From contig BSBN01000334.1 in the NCBI GenBank assembly GCA_027924645.1, positions 8,116,501-8,180,500 on the forward strand: a stretch of 64,000 bases of DNA. Direction: 5' to 3'. Within the stretch, counting starts at the first letter, position 1. The number at the start of each line of letters is the position of its first letter. This DNA is from Cunninghamia lanceolata. Its lineage: Eukaryota; Streptophyta; Pinopsida; Cupressales; Cupressaceae. Made by a program: the position numbers and the translations under genes. The notes beneath the pieces are model-generated. The model searched no databases, had not been told where the DNA came from, and worked only from the letters and a program-made list of their open reading frames with translations. Shown in pieces: positions 45,340-56,670 of the stretch.

Positions 45340-46727
45340 TTTTATTTTCTAAAACTCCATATGATATCCCTACTTGCTTATTTAATTAGTTTTCTCTGTG
45401 ATACTAAAATTACAATTATTCTAAACTTTGTAAATAGTTAATAGCTAATGGAAGAAACCCCATATCAATAAAACAAGTATAACAAAAATCAAAATAGCAT
45501 GAGAAAATCAATCTCCTGACAAAATAGTGCAAAAGATTATGAATGCTTTGATGAAAAAACTTTGGACAAAATATTTTTGGGAAATCAGGAATGTATCTGA
45601 GGACAAACAGATTATCATCTATCCCCTTGCACAGAACTTTGGACAGATTTCTCTAACCATTCTGCCCATTTTGTCTACTCTATTCTATGTGATAGAATTG
45701 GGAAAGAACGTACCAACAATCGTTAGCAGAGAATCCAAAAATTGGACTACAAACATTGATGGGGAGTGCAGAAATTCAACCGACACATTTAGCCCTTTGT
45801 TATTGTATTCATACACCAAAAATAACTTGAAAATAAAAACTCAAAGCATAATACTAAAGAACCCAAGTGAATGAGGGTGGAAACCATTGTGGATTTGTTA
45901 TAACCAGTTGAAATTAGAAACTCAATGCACAGTAGTAAAGAATCCCAAGATAATGATGGATGGAACCTGTTGTATCTTTGTTGCTATTAGTTGTTTATCA
46001 ATCATTTTGGCTAAGATGAATTTCTAACGCACAATTATAATAATGTTTGTTAATGAACATAATATAATACATATTGAAGCTTTCTTGAGAACAAATTATG
46101 AGAGAAGCAACCACACAAAAACAATAAACCTAGCTGTTAAATGAACTAAAGGACCAAATTATTGAAACCACTGGTGTCTAACTAGCAACATATGTTTCAT
46201 CAGAATATACACCTCTAGAACCAAAGATTTGTCACAATAATGGCATTTAATAAAAAACACAAATAGAACCAGTTGCTTCTCCAAAAATATGGTTCATGAG
46301 AATTAGGTTTCTTCCCCATTCAAGACTTACAAAATCAATTCCTCCATAAATTATAACAAATGTCATAAACAAAATTTATGTGTGCGCTCTTAAAAAAATC
46401 ACAGGTCATACAAATAAACATGAAAGGTCAATACAGTTGCTATTGTAATCCAACTGAACTTTTCATTATTATCAAACTATTGAGTCAATAACGTTGATAG
46501 AACATAGAAATAAAACAACTTCAATTTTTTTTTTAATAAATGTGAGTGGACTATTCATACAATAGGCACATGCCGCAATCCAAGGGCTGGTTGCCAATCT
46601 TTCTTCAGAGTGTTTACACATATTTCTCCATTACTTGCAATGTTAGGATGAAAAATCTTTGTCATAAAATAGCCTGCAATTCAAGGAGAAAGATGGTAAA
46701 CATGGGGAGTTTATACGAATAAACCAT
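45340..46727. other. Non-coding stretch
   Basis: AT-rich sequence. The 115-codon frame at 45527-45874 has no recognisable motif and its composition matches its surroundings, so I treat it as chance. I saw no repeats. Confidence 0.5.
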
Positions 46728-46807
46728 CTAAAATAGGGAAATAAGACTGTATAGGAGTTTTGTCCCTCTAAAACAGGAAATAACACTGTACAGGAGTTTT
46801 TTCCCAA
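46728..46807 (+). repeat. 40-bp tandem duplication
   Basis: Two units at 46728-46767 and 46768-46807 share CTAAAAYAGG, GAAATAA, ACTGTAYAGGAGTTTT. They differ at a few positions. Confidence 0.75.
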
Positions 46808-47315
46808 TACAGGAAGCGAAGAATCCATCCAAGACCTACCCATTTGACCAACTACCTAAAATATAGAAGAAAAGAATCATGAGGTAGGACCAATTTGATG
46901 CGGAAAAGACCACCTTCATATGGAGTGTCAGCTGTAAGAAAATAACCAGTGAAAATGTTAGGTTCTCCCTAATTTTCCTTCCTATCTATCAGTGAAAATA
47001 TAAGATGCTCCCTGATTTTCCTTCTATTTCAACACAAACCATCTAATATCAATAAAGCAACTTAATCAAACAAAATCCATAAACTTGAACTTCGTTGAAG
47101 TGATACTTAGAGACTCCAGCACATGCATAGGTGCCATATGAATTAACACTTAATACACCAATAAAGGTCAATTGCTCTCAGGGGTTTGTCACATAATTTA
47201 CAGAGAAAATTCTTCCAGGTTTGCAAGTACAAGCTCCAAAGTTAAAAGAAAAAATTTTAATTGTAGTTTTCCTTTAAAGAACAAAAATCTAGAGGTTCAG
47301 GTTATACATAAAAAA

Positions 47316-47417
47316 GTGCTGAAATTTATTTGGCGTGTAACAGTAAAAAAAAGTGCTGAAATTTATTTGGCGTGTAATAGTAAAAAAAAGTGCTGAAATT
47401 TATTTGGCGTGTAACAG
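47316..47417 (+). repeat. 37-bp tandem repeat, three units
   Basis: Units start at 47316, 47353 and 47390, each GTGCTGAAATTTATTTGGCG plus TGTAAYAGTAAAAAAAA. The third is cut short after CAGG. The copies are almost identical, so the expansion is recent. Confidence 0.9.
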
Positions 47418-48672
47418 GAAATTTGAGCCAATTTAAGCAATTCTTTAATGTTTCAACCAGTGACTGGCGATCCGTGCTTACAGCTCATTCCTGTATCTAC
47501 TGTACTAGGACAAAGCTAGAGAGATTATCGATGAGGCGGTTACTTTTGAACTGGTTTGCAGTCTAGCTGTACCTGAAAGCCTTGTTTCCATTTATGGTGA
47601 GCAAAAATAGTACCAACATGGTACTTTTGAATATTACAAGCACATATTATATATGCATTGAATAATGTAATTTAAAAAAAAAAAAATCTATTTTTCACCA
47701 TTACTGTGCACTGAATTGACTAATAGGAGGACAGATAAATTGTATTTATTAAATTATTAAATTAAAAAATTAAATTTTAACTTTAGGGATTTTGTCAAAT
47801 CAATTTAATACTTAATGCTGATTGGTCAATGAACTAAAAATAATTGCTTGGAAATATTTGCTGCATTAGAAAGCGGACCATAAAAGAACAGTTTTAGAAC
47901 AATGTGCATTCTTATGGAAATGCTTTCAAAGAAAAAAGTAGAAGCACCCTATGGGCTTTTGGCAAAATACAGTAAACCAGTACGGTCTAGCTCGACAAAT
48001 GTTATGGCTTTTTCTATGTAAAGAATATTTCTGTTCAAGATAAAAAAATGACTTGTAGCTAGCTTGGAATGCAGTTGGGATGATATATCTTTGATATACT
48101 TTTCCCATTATTTGTCAAAAAATAATAGCAGTCTTTGCCTTGAACCAGTGCTTCGGTGGTATGGCATGAATGGATCATAGGGATTTCAGACATTATTTTT
48201 GTTCCAATAACCACATCAAATCTTTGTGTACTAATTATTGACATATTCCCTGTTAAATTGTTTATCTCAATGTTGAAATATATATCCTTTTACAGTCATC
48301 ATTGCCTACTTGTAACGATTGTATGAAATCTCAATTGAGCTCTCAATTGAGCTCTAATATTATGTGTTCAGGTTCTACAATGATTGGAAACAAACACTTA
48401 GCAAATGACGAATTGCAATAAAAAGGGTCACATGGGGAGTTGAACAATGTTTGCATCTGGAGCTTCACCCTAGAGGCTTTGGTCAAATATGAAACTACTA
48501 ATTTTATGGCATATATGCTTATTTTAATCTTTTTAATTTAACCCTTTGAAATTGTTTGACCTAGAATGATGAAAAGTAAGTTCAATGGGATAAATATACA
48601 AAGGGTTTCACCAAGCCCAAAAAGCAATAGGAAATTCAAAAAAAGAAACTAGGATCTATTGGTTGCAAGGCC
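47418..48672. other. Non-coding stretch
   Basis: AT-rich sequence with a poly(A) run near 47672. The short minus-strand frames at 47926-48108 and 48059-48244 show no domain. Confidence 0.5.
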
Positions 48673-48828
48673 ATGGATGACAAGGAAACTAACTCAGTTA
48701 AAGATGTAGTAAACACAAGTAGAGTTCTTTTTAATGACGTGACAAATTATCGAAAAAATCCACAAGATTATGATTTTAAGAACCGTGTAGAAAAACTTTT
48801 GGAGGGTGTTGTGTATCCTTCTATGTAA
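48673..48828 (+). CDS. Small ORF, 51 residues, unknown
   Basis: ATG 48673 to TAA 48826-48828. The product begins MDDKETNSVKDVV and ends VEKLLEGVVYPSM. It is hydrophilic, with a charged helix-like C-terminal half and no signal peptide or membrane segment. The phase stays open for about 13 codons before the ATG, back to a TAG. Composition looks more coding than its surroundings, and the AT island starts directly after the stop. I do not recognise it. It could be an exon or a captured gene fragment. Confidence 0.25.
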   Translation: MDDKETNSVKDVVNTSRVLFNDVTNYRKNPQDYDFKNRVEKLLEGVVYPSM

Positions 48829-48839
48829 ATTAGTAATTT

Positions 48840-49975
48840 AATAATATTAATCTAATTAGTTATATGAATATAACTACAAATTAACTGTATATGTAAATTA
48901 TTAACTAATAATAATTAACAACCAATAAAAGAAGAATATAATTATATTTATATTATATGGGAAATAATAATTAGTAATTAATAATTAATAATATTATATT
49001 AATATTAGTATAATTAGTTCCTAATATTATTATTATATAAATTATAATATATAAATATTAACAATATAAATATATGAATCAATGAATGAATTATTAATAT
49101 TAATAGTAATATAAATATTATTATACTAGTTAATATAGTATTATATTACCACCTAACATTATAATATTATAAGTATTTATATATTAATTTATTATGACAT
49201 AAATAATAACCTAATTATTTATAATATGTTTATTGGTATATTAGAAAACATATTATAATAGTTAAATATTATTCACCTAACGTATATATATTATAAGGAA
49301 ATACTTATAATTATATATATTATAGCAATATAATATTTATTAATAATATATTAATACTAAAAAAATATAATTATTAATAATTATCTATTATTATGCTTAA
49401 TATATTTATATATATAATATATTATATATTGTAGATAAATACTTATAACATGACCATACATTTATTTCTTAGAATCACTAATTTATTACTAATTAGTAAG
49501 AAATTAGTGACTAAATGACAATCAATAATTTCTATCAAATATCAAATATAATAATAATATAAATTTAAAGGCAATATTTAAGTAGATATATTATCAAGTT
49601 TAATAATAATTTATTTAATTATTATTAAATTCTATATGAGGATTAAAAATTTATATGATATACTATTAAATTAATATAGTCCTAATATTAAATATATACT
49701 ATAATATTAGAGTAATTATATATTTAATTAAATGAATTAATAGTATAATGTTAATTGTTAGTTTCTCTGTTCTAATATATATATTACTCGTGGCTTATAT
49801 AAATAAATAACTAATGTTATATGAAGATAAAGTTAATAATTAATAATCTTTATCATTTAGTAATTATATTAATCAATTACTATTTAATATATTATTAATT
49901 ATTATAAATAATTAATATGAATTATAAATTTATAGTTAATATTAAAAAATATTTTCACAAATATATTATTTATGG
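48840..49975. repeat. Extreme AT-rich island
   Basis: About 1.1 kb made almost only of A and T (ATTAATAATATTATA-type words), with very few G or C and no reading frame. It has the composition of a matrix-attachment region, a fragile site or a decayed AT satellite. Confidence 0.85.
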
Positions 49976-52284
49976 TTTTTGGAATAAGAAGCCTCAGTTT
50001 GCAATTTAGATGGCTTTAAATGCATAAATACAGTTATATCCATTTACTATCCTCTCCCACTATCCTAGAACATGTTGCACCACAGTATTGGTTAATCGTT
50101 GGCAAATGGATTTACATGTGCACTCACGCTATATGATCTGCATTAATATTCAATTTTATGTACTCCACAATGAATAATGCAATCTTCCCTATCAATCTAG
50201 ATTAGGATATGTGATAGTCATTGTGGGATAGTGAGAAAGCTTTCTTTGTAGGGTTTATATATGAAGGATTGTGTATAGTTTCATATACACACATTTGAGG
50301 AATGAAACAAATGCACTTCGACTAAATTAGGCAGCTTTGTTGTGCAAAATCTTAATTTCTTAATTTTTTTTAATTGAAGATTTAATAATTATATATTCTG
50401 AAATAAATTGATAATCCATGGGACAATACACTATTGAGGCAAGCGAACAAAACATGAAACAAATAAGATCGGCAATTGGTAAATAGCTTGAACAAATTAG
50501 ATTGTTATTTCAATTGAGAACTTATTAAAAATGGGCAAACTCTACAGGAGAGATGTATGGCTTCTACTTTGATTACATGCTTTGGATATAGCTAATATAT
50601 AGTTTTACAACACAAATTACTAAAACTAGTAAATTATAGTTCTTGGTGAGAATCAAGGAGTCACCACATTTCGTAGTGACCTGTGTCCTCCGTAGAAGTT
50701 GAAACAGACAACTAAATAAGGACAAACTTATTAGAAAACTAAAAAAGTTTGGAGTTATTCAATTTTGGCACCCACACTCTCAAGGTCATAATTCTTAGCT
50801 TGTTACTCAAAATGTAAAGTTCATATATGTGTTGGAAAGATCAGGTGATAAACTGATACATCTAGGTTGGATCACCTTGCCAAATTCTAAATTGAAGAGC
50901 TTAAAAAATGCAAAATAAAAAAATGCAAAAAAATAATAAAAAAATGGATTTCCCTAAATTTTCATAATGTTGTCCAAAACCCCTCAGGTTATTTGAGATG
51001 TTTTTGCATCATTTGTCTCTCCTTGAGAAGCAGTGCGATCCATTACTTCTAGCTTGTGCATTAGATGGGATGGACGACTGAATTTGTTTTCTGACTTCTG
51101 ACTATTTCTTGAATCCCCACCACTGCAATTTATTTCTTCTTGCTTGGATCTAACGGCATCCAGTTAATCCAGTGAGAGGCCGCTTTTCCCATAGTCTATT
51201 TTTTAGTACACAATGAATAGAGGCCAGCGGTGACATGCGTTAAATGCACATCAAAAAATGATTATTAATACATATCTACAGAAATAAATTTAGAATTTAT
51301 TCTAACTTCACTTATAATAGAAAGATGAATTCGTTAAGATGGAAAAACTTAACATATTATTAATACTTACTAATTTAACTTCCTATTGTTTAGAGATAAT
51401 TTGGTAAATGCCTTTCTTACTCTAACTTCCAATATACTCATCATTTAATATAAAACTTCATTTAAGAGATTAAAGTCTAACCGTGGAGGGTGGCTGGAGG
51501 TGTTATAAGAAGAGATTTCTGATTCATAAATATAGATGAAATACAAACCTTAGAAACTAATTAAAAAAACAAAACAATCAGTTAGAGGATAAGTATGAAT
51601 GGAGATATTCTAAATGTGGATATGTATAGTAGAAGTTTGCCAGGAATAACTACAACACAATTTCTAAAACAAAATGAAAGAAATGTGGAACAGGGTTAGT
51701 TCCATATTTCACGCTATGAAGAATAGTGCCCAAAATGTATTAAGGCATCTGCCATGGCGTCAAGTATAAAGTGAATCATTAAAATGTGATGCTAGAAAAG
51801 GACTAGAATCCTCATTATAGAGGCGACACCCACGCCCAATTAATTTCTCAATGGTATGATGAACAACAAGTATCGTTTTATGGGATTTCATTAAAAGGAG
51901 GAGAGCCAAAGATAGGAAAAGAAGGTGCAAGAGATGATGTAAAACATAAATCATATTTAGTGGCACACAAAAACACTCAAATAAAGATTTGGGTTTTCTA
52001 CAGAAAAGCAAAATAAAGGCCTTCAAAGATACCATGCCTGGACTTGAGGAGAGGTCTAAATATGTGAGTGGAATTGGTTGAATTAGTAAGATTGGCAAGT
52101 AAAATCATAGAACAATGGATTCAGAAAGATCTGTAAGGTTCTGCAAGCGAAATTATGGAATATTGTTCTTGGATTGTTCAAATTTCTTAAGGAAAATAAT
52201 TTTAAAAGATTATAGAATGCTGAGGTAGTGATGTTTTTCATTGGTGATAAAACCAAACGTAATTGCCACCTGTCTCTGCACATC
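49976..52284. other. Non-coding stretch
   Basis: AT-rich sequence. Around 51800-52080 three different phases on the two strands are open and protein-like, including the 112-codon minus frame at 51760-52098. They cannot all be real and none shows a domain, so no gene is called. Confidence 0.45.
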
Positions 52285-52494
52285 TAACCCAACAGATTTA
52301 TCAAGACATGTGTCCTCCTGGAAATGCAACCCTTTATCACACCTCTACAAATGTCAAACACAATAAATAAAAGCAGCCTATTCAATTCATAGGTGCACAG
52401 CTGTAACCCAACAGTTTTATTAGACATGTGTCATCTTGGAAATAAAACCCTTATCACACCGTTACAAATGTCAAACACAATAAATAAAAACAGC
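52285..52494 (+). repeat. Direct duplication, about 119-bp period
   Basis: Copies at 52285-52377 and 52404-52494 share TAACCCAACAG, AGACATGTGTC, TTATCACACC and ACAAATGTCAAACACAATAA, with small indels. An older tandem duplication. Confidence 0.8.
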
Positions 52495-54146
52495 TTTCTA
52501 CCAAATATTCAACTAGGAGCAAGCAAAGTATTGATAGATTCAGGTTTCAGAAACTAGAAACATCAACTAGGTGTAGTAAGCTAATTGCAACCGGCTGAAC
52601 GACCATGTGAAAATCATCTACAGTTAGATTATGCCTGCTAAGCTATAGCATTTTTTCTGTGGCCTTCAATACCTTTAACCTACCCAGAATCTTTAAAAAA
52701 AATGTTAAATCACTATGCTTGTTAGCTGGACTCTGTGTTCTAGTTCTGCCTGATAAACTAGATTATTGATCGTTATTTTCAATAGAGTAGTTGTTGCAGC
52801 CACATGCTAGTTGTATCTTCTGCTTACTCTCTGCCTGCTAATTGTTAAATATATAGAATTACCTTTCATTCTGACAGCTTGGATGACCTAATTGAAAATA
52901 AATTTTATTTAAAAACATTGATGCCTTTGCAGCTGGAAAATCCATATATGTAAAGATATCTTTATCTGGTTCATTTCCTAGGTAGATGGGGATCAAGGTG
53001 TTTTAGAATCTCATAATATGGTCATGACCGAAGTGCAGTTTTTTATTCTCTCCCTTTCATCTGATAATTATTTGGATTTATGCATTTGAACAAGCTTCTT
53101 GACAGGGACTAATCAATTTTTTCTGGGTTGATATGTTAGCTTGGTTTAAAGGTTGATTTTCAATTTTTTTCTCTCTTAACTGGTCGTCTTTGAGAGAATT
53201 TTAACCTTCGGGGTAACAGCGATTATGCTAGGGGGAAGGCTATGCTTGAACAAAAATGCTTGTAAAAAATGCCCTAGACTGCCAGAGTGCTACAAGAGAA
53301 GCTTTCAGGCTACTAAATCCAATTCTAGTTGATTTTCTGCATAGAAAATGATTACGAGATGAAGATAATCAATATCTCAATTATGCTAATATGGTCTCCT
53401 TAGCCACAAGAACATAGGAGCCTGCATAATTTGCCTTGCTAGTCTGTCACTATTCCGATCTTTTTGGGTTTGTCTGAGGTTGGCTAAATTTCTTCTCAAA
53501 CTTTAGGGTTTCTTGTTTATTTTTTTGGTGTTCTATAGGTGAGGGGATGTTGTGATTTGCTTCTACCTACAGTGGTTTTGTACTCTGTTATGGAATGCTT
53601 ATGGTCGTATGAGTATCTCTTTGGTTGTGTATATGAACTCTTTGGCTAATATATTGACCATTTTCATGAAACTATCTGGAGTGACACTGGCATCATCTTC
53701 TTCAGGATTCTGGTCAGCCTTGTCTTGAGCACAGATTCAGAATATCTATACACTTCTAACGAGTCAGGAGTTAAAACATAATAAACCTGCACACGAAGGA
53801 TACGGCATCAGCTTTAGTTGTTTGCATAATGCGTATACCTGGGCACGATTCCATTTTCAAACCCTCCTTCATCCTTAATTTTCTGTGTCAGATCCGCAGT
53901 TCGATTCTCATATGGGCAACTTTCTGATGCTTCTCTTAACAAAATTTGCAAAGTTAGAACAGATCGAGGGGTTTTCGGCTTAAATCAGCCATGATTTAGG
54001 CGAATATGAGCTACATGTCTTGGACATTATGGCTCTCGCAAGATGAGTGAAGAAATTCGGCAATATGCGTGGCAGCGGTGATATGGATATGTCCAAGAGG
54101 GTTTGATTTTGCTGCTGCATTGTGCTGTGCAAAGCATTTCAAAGCG
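52495..54146. other. Low-repeat stretch, no gene called
   Basis: I saw no repeat or domain. From about 53750 the sequence keeps more CpG than the rest of the window, which may mean it is less methylated. It leads into the two exon-like segments at 54208 and 54749. Confidence 0.4.
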
Positions 54147-54159
54147 GGGATTCGAACCC
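54147..54159 (-). other. tRNA-like B-box (T-arm) motif
   Basis: On the minus strand GGGTTCGAATCCC, a textbook tRNA T-loop/RNA polymerase III B box, embedded in GCGGCCTGGGTTCGAATCCC. No cloverleaf or A box could be fitted upstream, so it is not a tRNA gene. It may be the remnant of a tRNA-derived SINE. Confidence 0.4.
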
Positions 54160-54207
54160 AGGCCGCTAAGTAAACGGTGAGCACACAGACTATGTTGTAA
54201 TTTTAAG

Positions 54208-54270
54208 AGTGAAAATATATATGCTCTTGAATTTCATAACAAGTTGGCTTCCCTTGTTGCCCATGACCTG
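54208..54270 (+). other. Exon-like segment 1
   Basis: 21 codons beginning SENIYALEFHNKLAS and ending VAHDL, closed by a strong donor (CTG|GTAAGTACAG). The left border would be an AG after ATTTTA, a weak acceptor. Its phase (0) matches the segment at 54749. No family is recognised. Confidence 0.25.
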
Positions 54271-54748
54271 GTAAGTACAGGTTTTCTCGTGTTCATTCAA
54301 ACTATGTAGCATTTGACACTGCCCAAATATGAGCTTAGACTGTTAGAGTATTCGTTTTTCTGTTTGCGATGTATATGAAACTCTAATTTTAGGTGGCTTT
54401 TGAGGGTAGTTGCCTTGGTCAATATAGATCTCTGAGCTACCACCCAGAAGTCAAATCTGACAATTATTGCTTATGGGGGATGGAATTCAATTTTGTTTTT
54501 CTTTCAATTTATTAAATACAGTTTTTTTTCTTTCTGTGAAACAATGTCTGTATATAATTATTCTGTGGTTACCTCCCTGTGCCCGAATGCTAGAAATATA
54601 CTTGCTCTTCCTTTGTGAAAATGCATGCTTGGATTCTTATTACTTATGAGCTTCTATTGCAATTTAAGGATGCTTAAAACAACATCCTTCCTAGTGACTT
54701 AAATGACGGTTGGAGACATGTTTGAATAGTTGAATTGTTTTGGTGCAG

Positions 54749-54799
54749 TATTCAGAAGGCGTAAAAAATCCCAAAATAGTGTTGGGAAAAGTGGAAAAG
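54749..54799 (+). other. Exon-like segment 2
   Basis: 17 codons reading YSEGVKNPKIVLGKVEK between a good acceptor (TTGTTTTGGTGCAG) and a donor (AAG|GTATGA), phase 0 on both sides. With segment 1 it implies a 478-bp intron. A following exon was not found. Confidence 0.3.
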
Positions 54800-55001
54800 G
54801 TATGAATTTTGTTGCATTTTCATTTGCATTTTACGGCATGTTTTTGTTCCTCTTGGGCGAAGATAAATTGGAGTGTTCTGTTGTTGTATTGGTCTAGACT
54901 GTTACAAAAGAAGGGATTTCCTGAATCTCTATGGAGCTGGAAACACAGCCTATGTCAACATTATTATAAAGAGGTGCATTACTAATTGGAGGAGGCCGCG
55001 G

Positions 55002-55070
55002 TCAAGCACGAAGTTCAGATAATTCATTGGTGGCAAAAGCAGAAAAAGCCTGGATCTTGCTCTTCTCCTT
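55002..55070 (-). other. Exon-like terminal segment, minus strand
   Basis: Minus-strand reading EKSKIQAFSAFATNELSELR followed by A and a stop (TGA at 55004-55002), with an AG just upstream. Codon use looks protein-like. It could be the last exon of the minus-strand locus proposed for 55-59.4 kb. No homology is known to me. Confidence 0.2.
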
Positions 55071-55189
55071 TCCAAAGTAGGGTATGTTATAAAATTCCAG
55101 ATTAGTGAGTATTGTTTGAAGAAAGACAATTTTTTTCTATCTGACCTCCACGTCCTGAGGCACTCTTTTGAAGATTGGTTCAAGAAAAC

Positions 55190-56450
55190 TTGTGTTTAAA
55201 AAAATTTAATTTTTCTTTCAGTAGAATGATTAGGGCTGAAGCTTTTTGTTAATATTTATACCCCCTATCTAAAAAAGTATTGCAAAATGGGTTCTAGAAC
55301 TGTGTAACTCAAAATTTAAAGAAATGCCTTGGGTGGGTGAGGTTCAATTCAAGAAAATAAAAATAGGGTTAGTGAGCCGACATGGTTAGTACTTCACAAT
55401 CTTTCCTTGCAACTATGGAATCTCACCATACCTATTGAAAATCTTAGGTACTCTTCTATATACACACAATACCATATCCCCATTACCTCATATGAAATTA
55501 AGGGTTTTGATTCTCTCAATGTTGTTGAACATTTTCTAGAAGTCTTGAAAGTTATTTTTAATGATTGTTAGCTGTCTGTGTGATTCAATGTGTCTGGGGG
55601 GTTTGTCAACATGCTTTTTCTCTGAACAAAACAATCATCTCAAAAAAATTGCCCTAGATGATTAGCCATGAAAATTAGAGTTAGTAAAACAAAAGTTGTA
55701 GGCGACTGTTAATTATTCATCAGAGTGTAATATTTAGTTTCCAAGAGGCCTCCAAATTTGTGAGGAAAACAATATATAAACCAATGAATTCTATGTATTC
55801 ACCCGTCCAGAGTTTGATCTTGTTACCAGGGAAAAAAAAAAACTAGTACACCCATGAAAAGCCCTTCATGTATTTGCAGCACAATCCAGTACATGGAATT
55901 ATGAACCGAGCCAATAAAGTAAAAAAAGCTTCTTGAATTTATGAATCATCAAGATAAAAACTAGCCAGATTTAAAAGAAACTGAAAAAGACAGCCAATCT
56001 AAACATTACAGGAAAACAACATTACAGGAAAACAACAAAATGGGCAATCCAGATTGCATCCCATCAAACTATCAATGATTCAAAAGACTTACCAGACCAA
56101 AATTTCCTGCAACTCCTGAATTGGCAACTAAAAATGTTCAAATCCTTATAAAACAGTCGCTGCAAGATTCTTATGATGAGCTGAAATGGACGGGGAAAAA
56201 TTTCACCCACTGGTGACTAATATAGTAATGACTTAAATATCAGAAAAACAGGAAAGATTAATTTGTTTTTGTTACAATTATATATGTTTTGCCGGAGTAA
56301 AAACAAATAAATAAATTATTGTTCAGCATTACCAAAGTTTCAGTTTCACAGGCTTCATGCAGATATTCCTTCGCAACTCCTGGTCCTTCAAAACAGAAAA
56401 ACATACATGCACTGCAGCGATCCCTGTAATTTTACTTTAACTGAGCCAAA
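55190..56450. other. Non-coding, mostly featureless
   Basis: AT-rich sequence. The only item is a possible 35-nt mini-exon on the minus strand at 56093-56127, listed separately. Confidence 0.4.
56093..56127 (-). other. Possible 35-nt mini-exon, minus strand
   Basis: Bounded by acceptor AACATTTTTAG and donor CTG|GTAAGTCTTTT on the minus strand, reading LPIQELQEILV. Both splice sites are near consensus, but at this length a chance match is quite possible. Confidence 0.2.
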
Positions 56451-56670
56451 CGAGGAGGTAAATAGGACTTAAGCCTGTCATCTTTTAAGAACTATTAAAA
56501 ACCATTAATTGACATTGCACGAACTAATAAATACAAAATGCCATCTACGCCGTCACTTTGCGAGGAGGTAAATAGGACTTAAGCCTGTCATCTTTTAAGA
56601 ACTATTAAAAACCATTAATTGACATTGCACGAACTAATAAATACAAAATGCCATCTACGACGTCACTTTG
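56451..56670 (+). repeat. Perfect-length 110-bp tandem duplication
   Basis: 56451-56560 and 56561-56670 are identical except for one base (C at 56550, A at 56660). Each unit starts CGAGGAGGTAAATAGGACTT and ends CGTCACTTTG. A very recent duplication in unique-looking DNA. Confidence 0.95.

Noticed and set aside
45527..45874. 115-codon ORF as a possible gene
   Set aside because: Start is plain and composition matches the AT-rich surroundings; no motif, splice signal or repeat context supports it.
51760..52098. 112-codon minus-strand ORF, with two alternative protein-like plus-strand phases
   Set aside because: Three mutually exclusive phases look equally protein-like, which shows that appearance alone is not evidence here.
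54130..54200. Functional tRNA gene
   Set aside because: Only the T-arm fits; no D-arm, anticodon arm or acceptor stem could be built.
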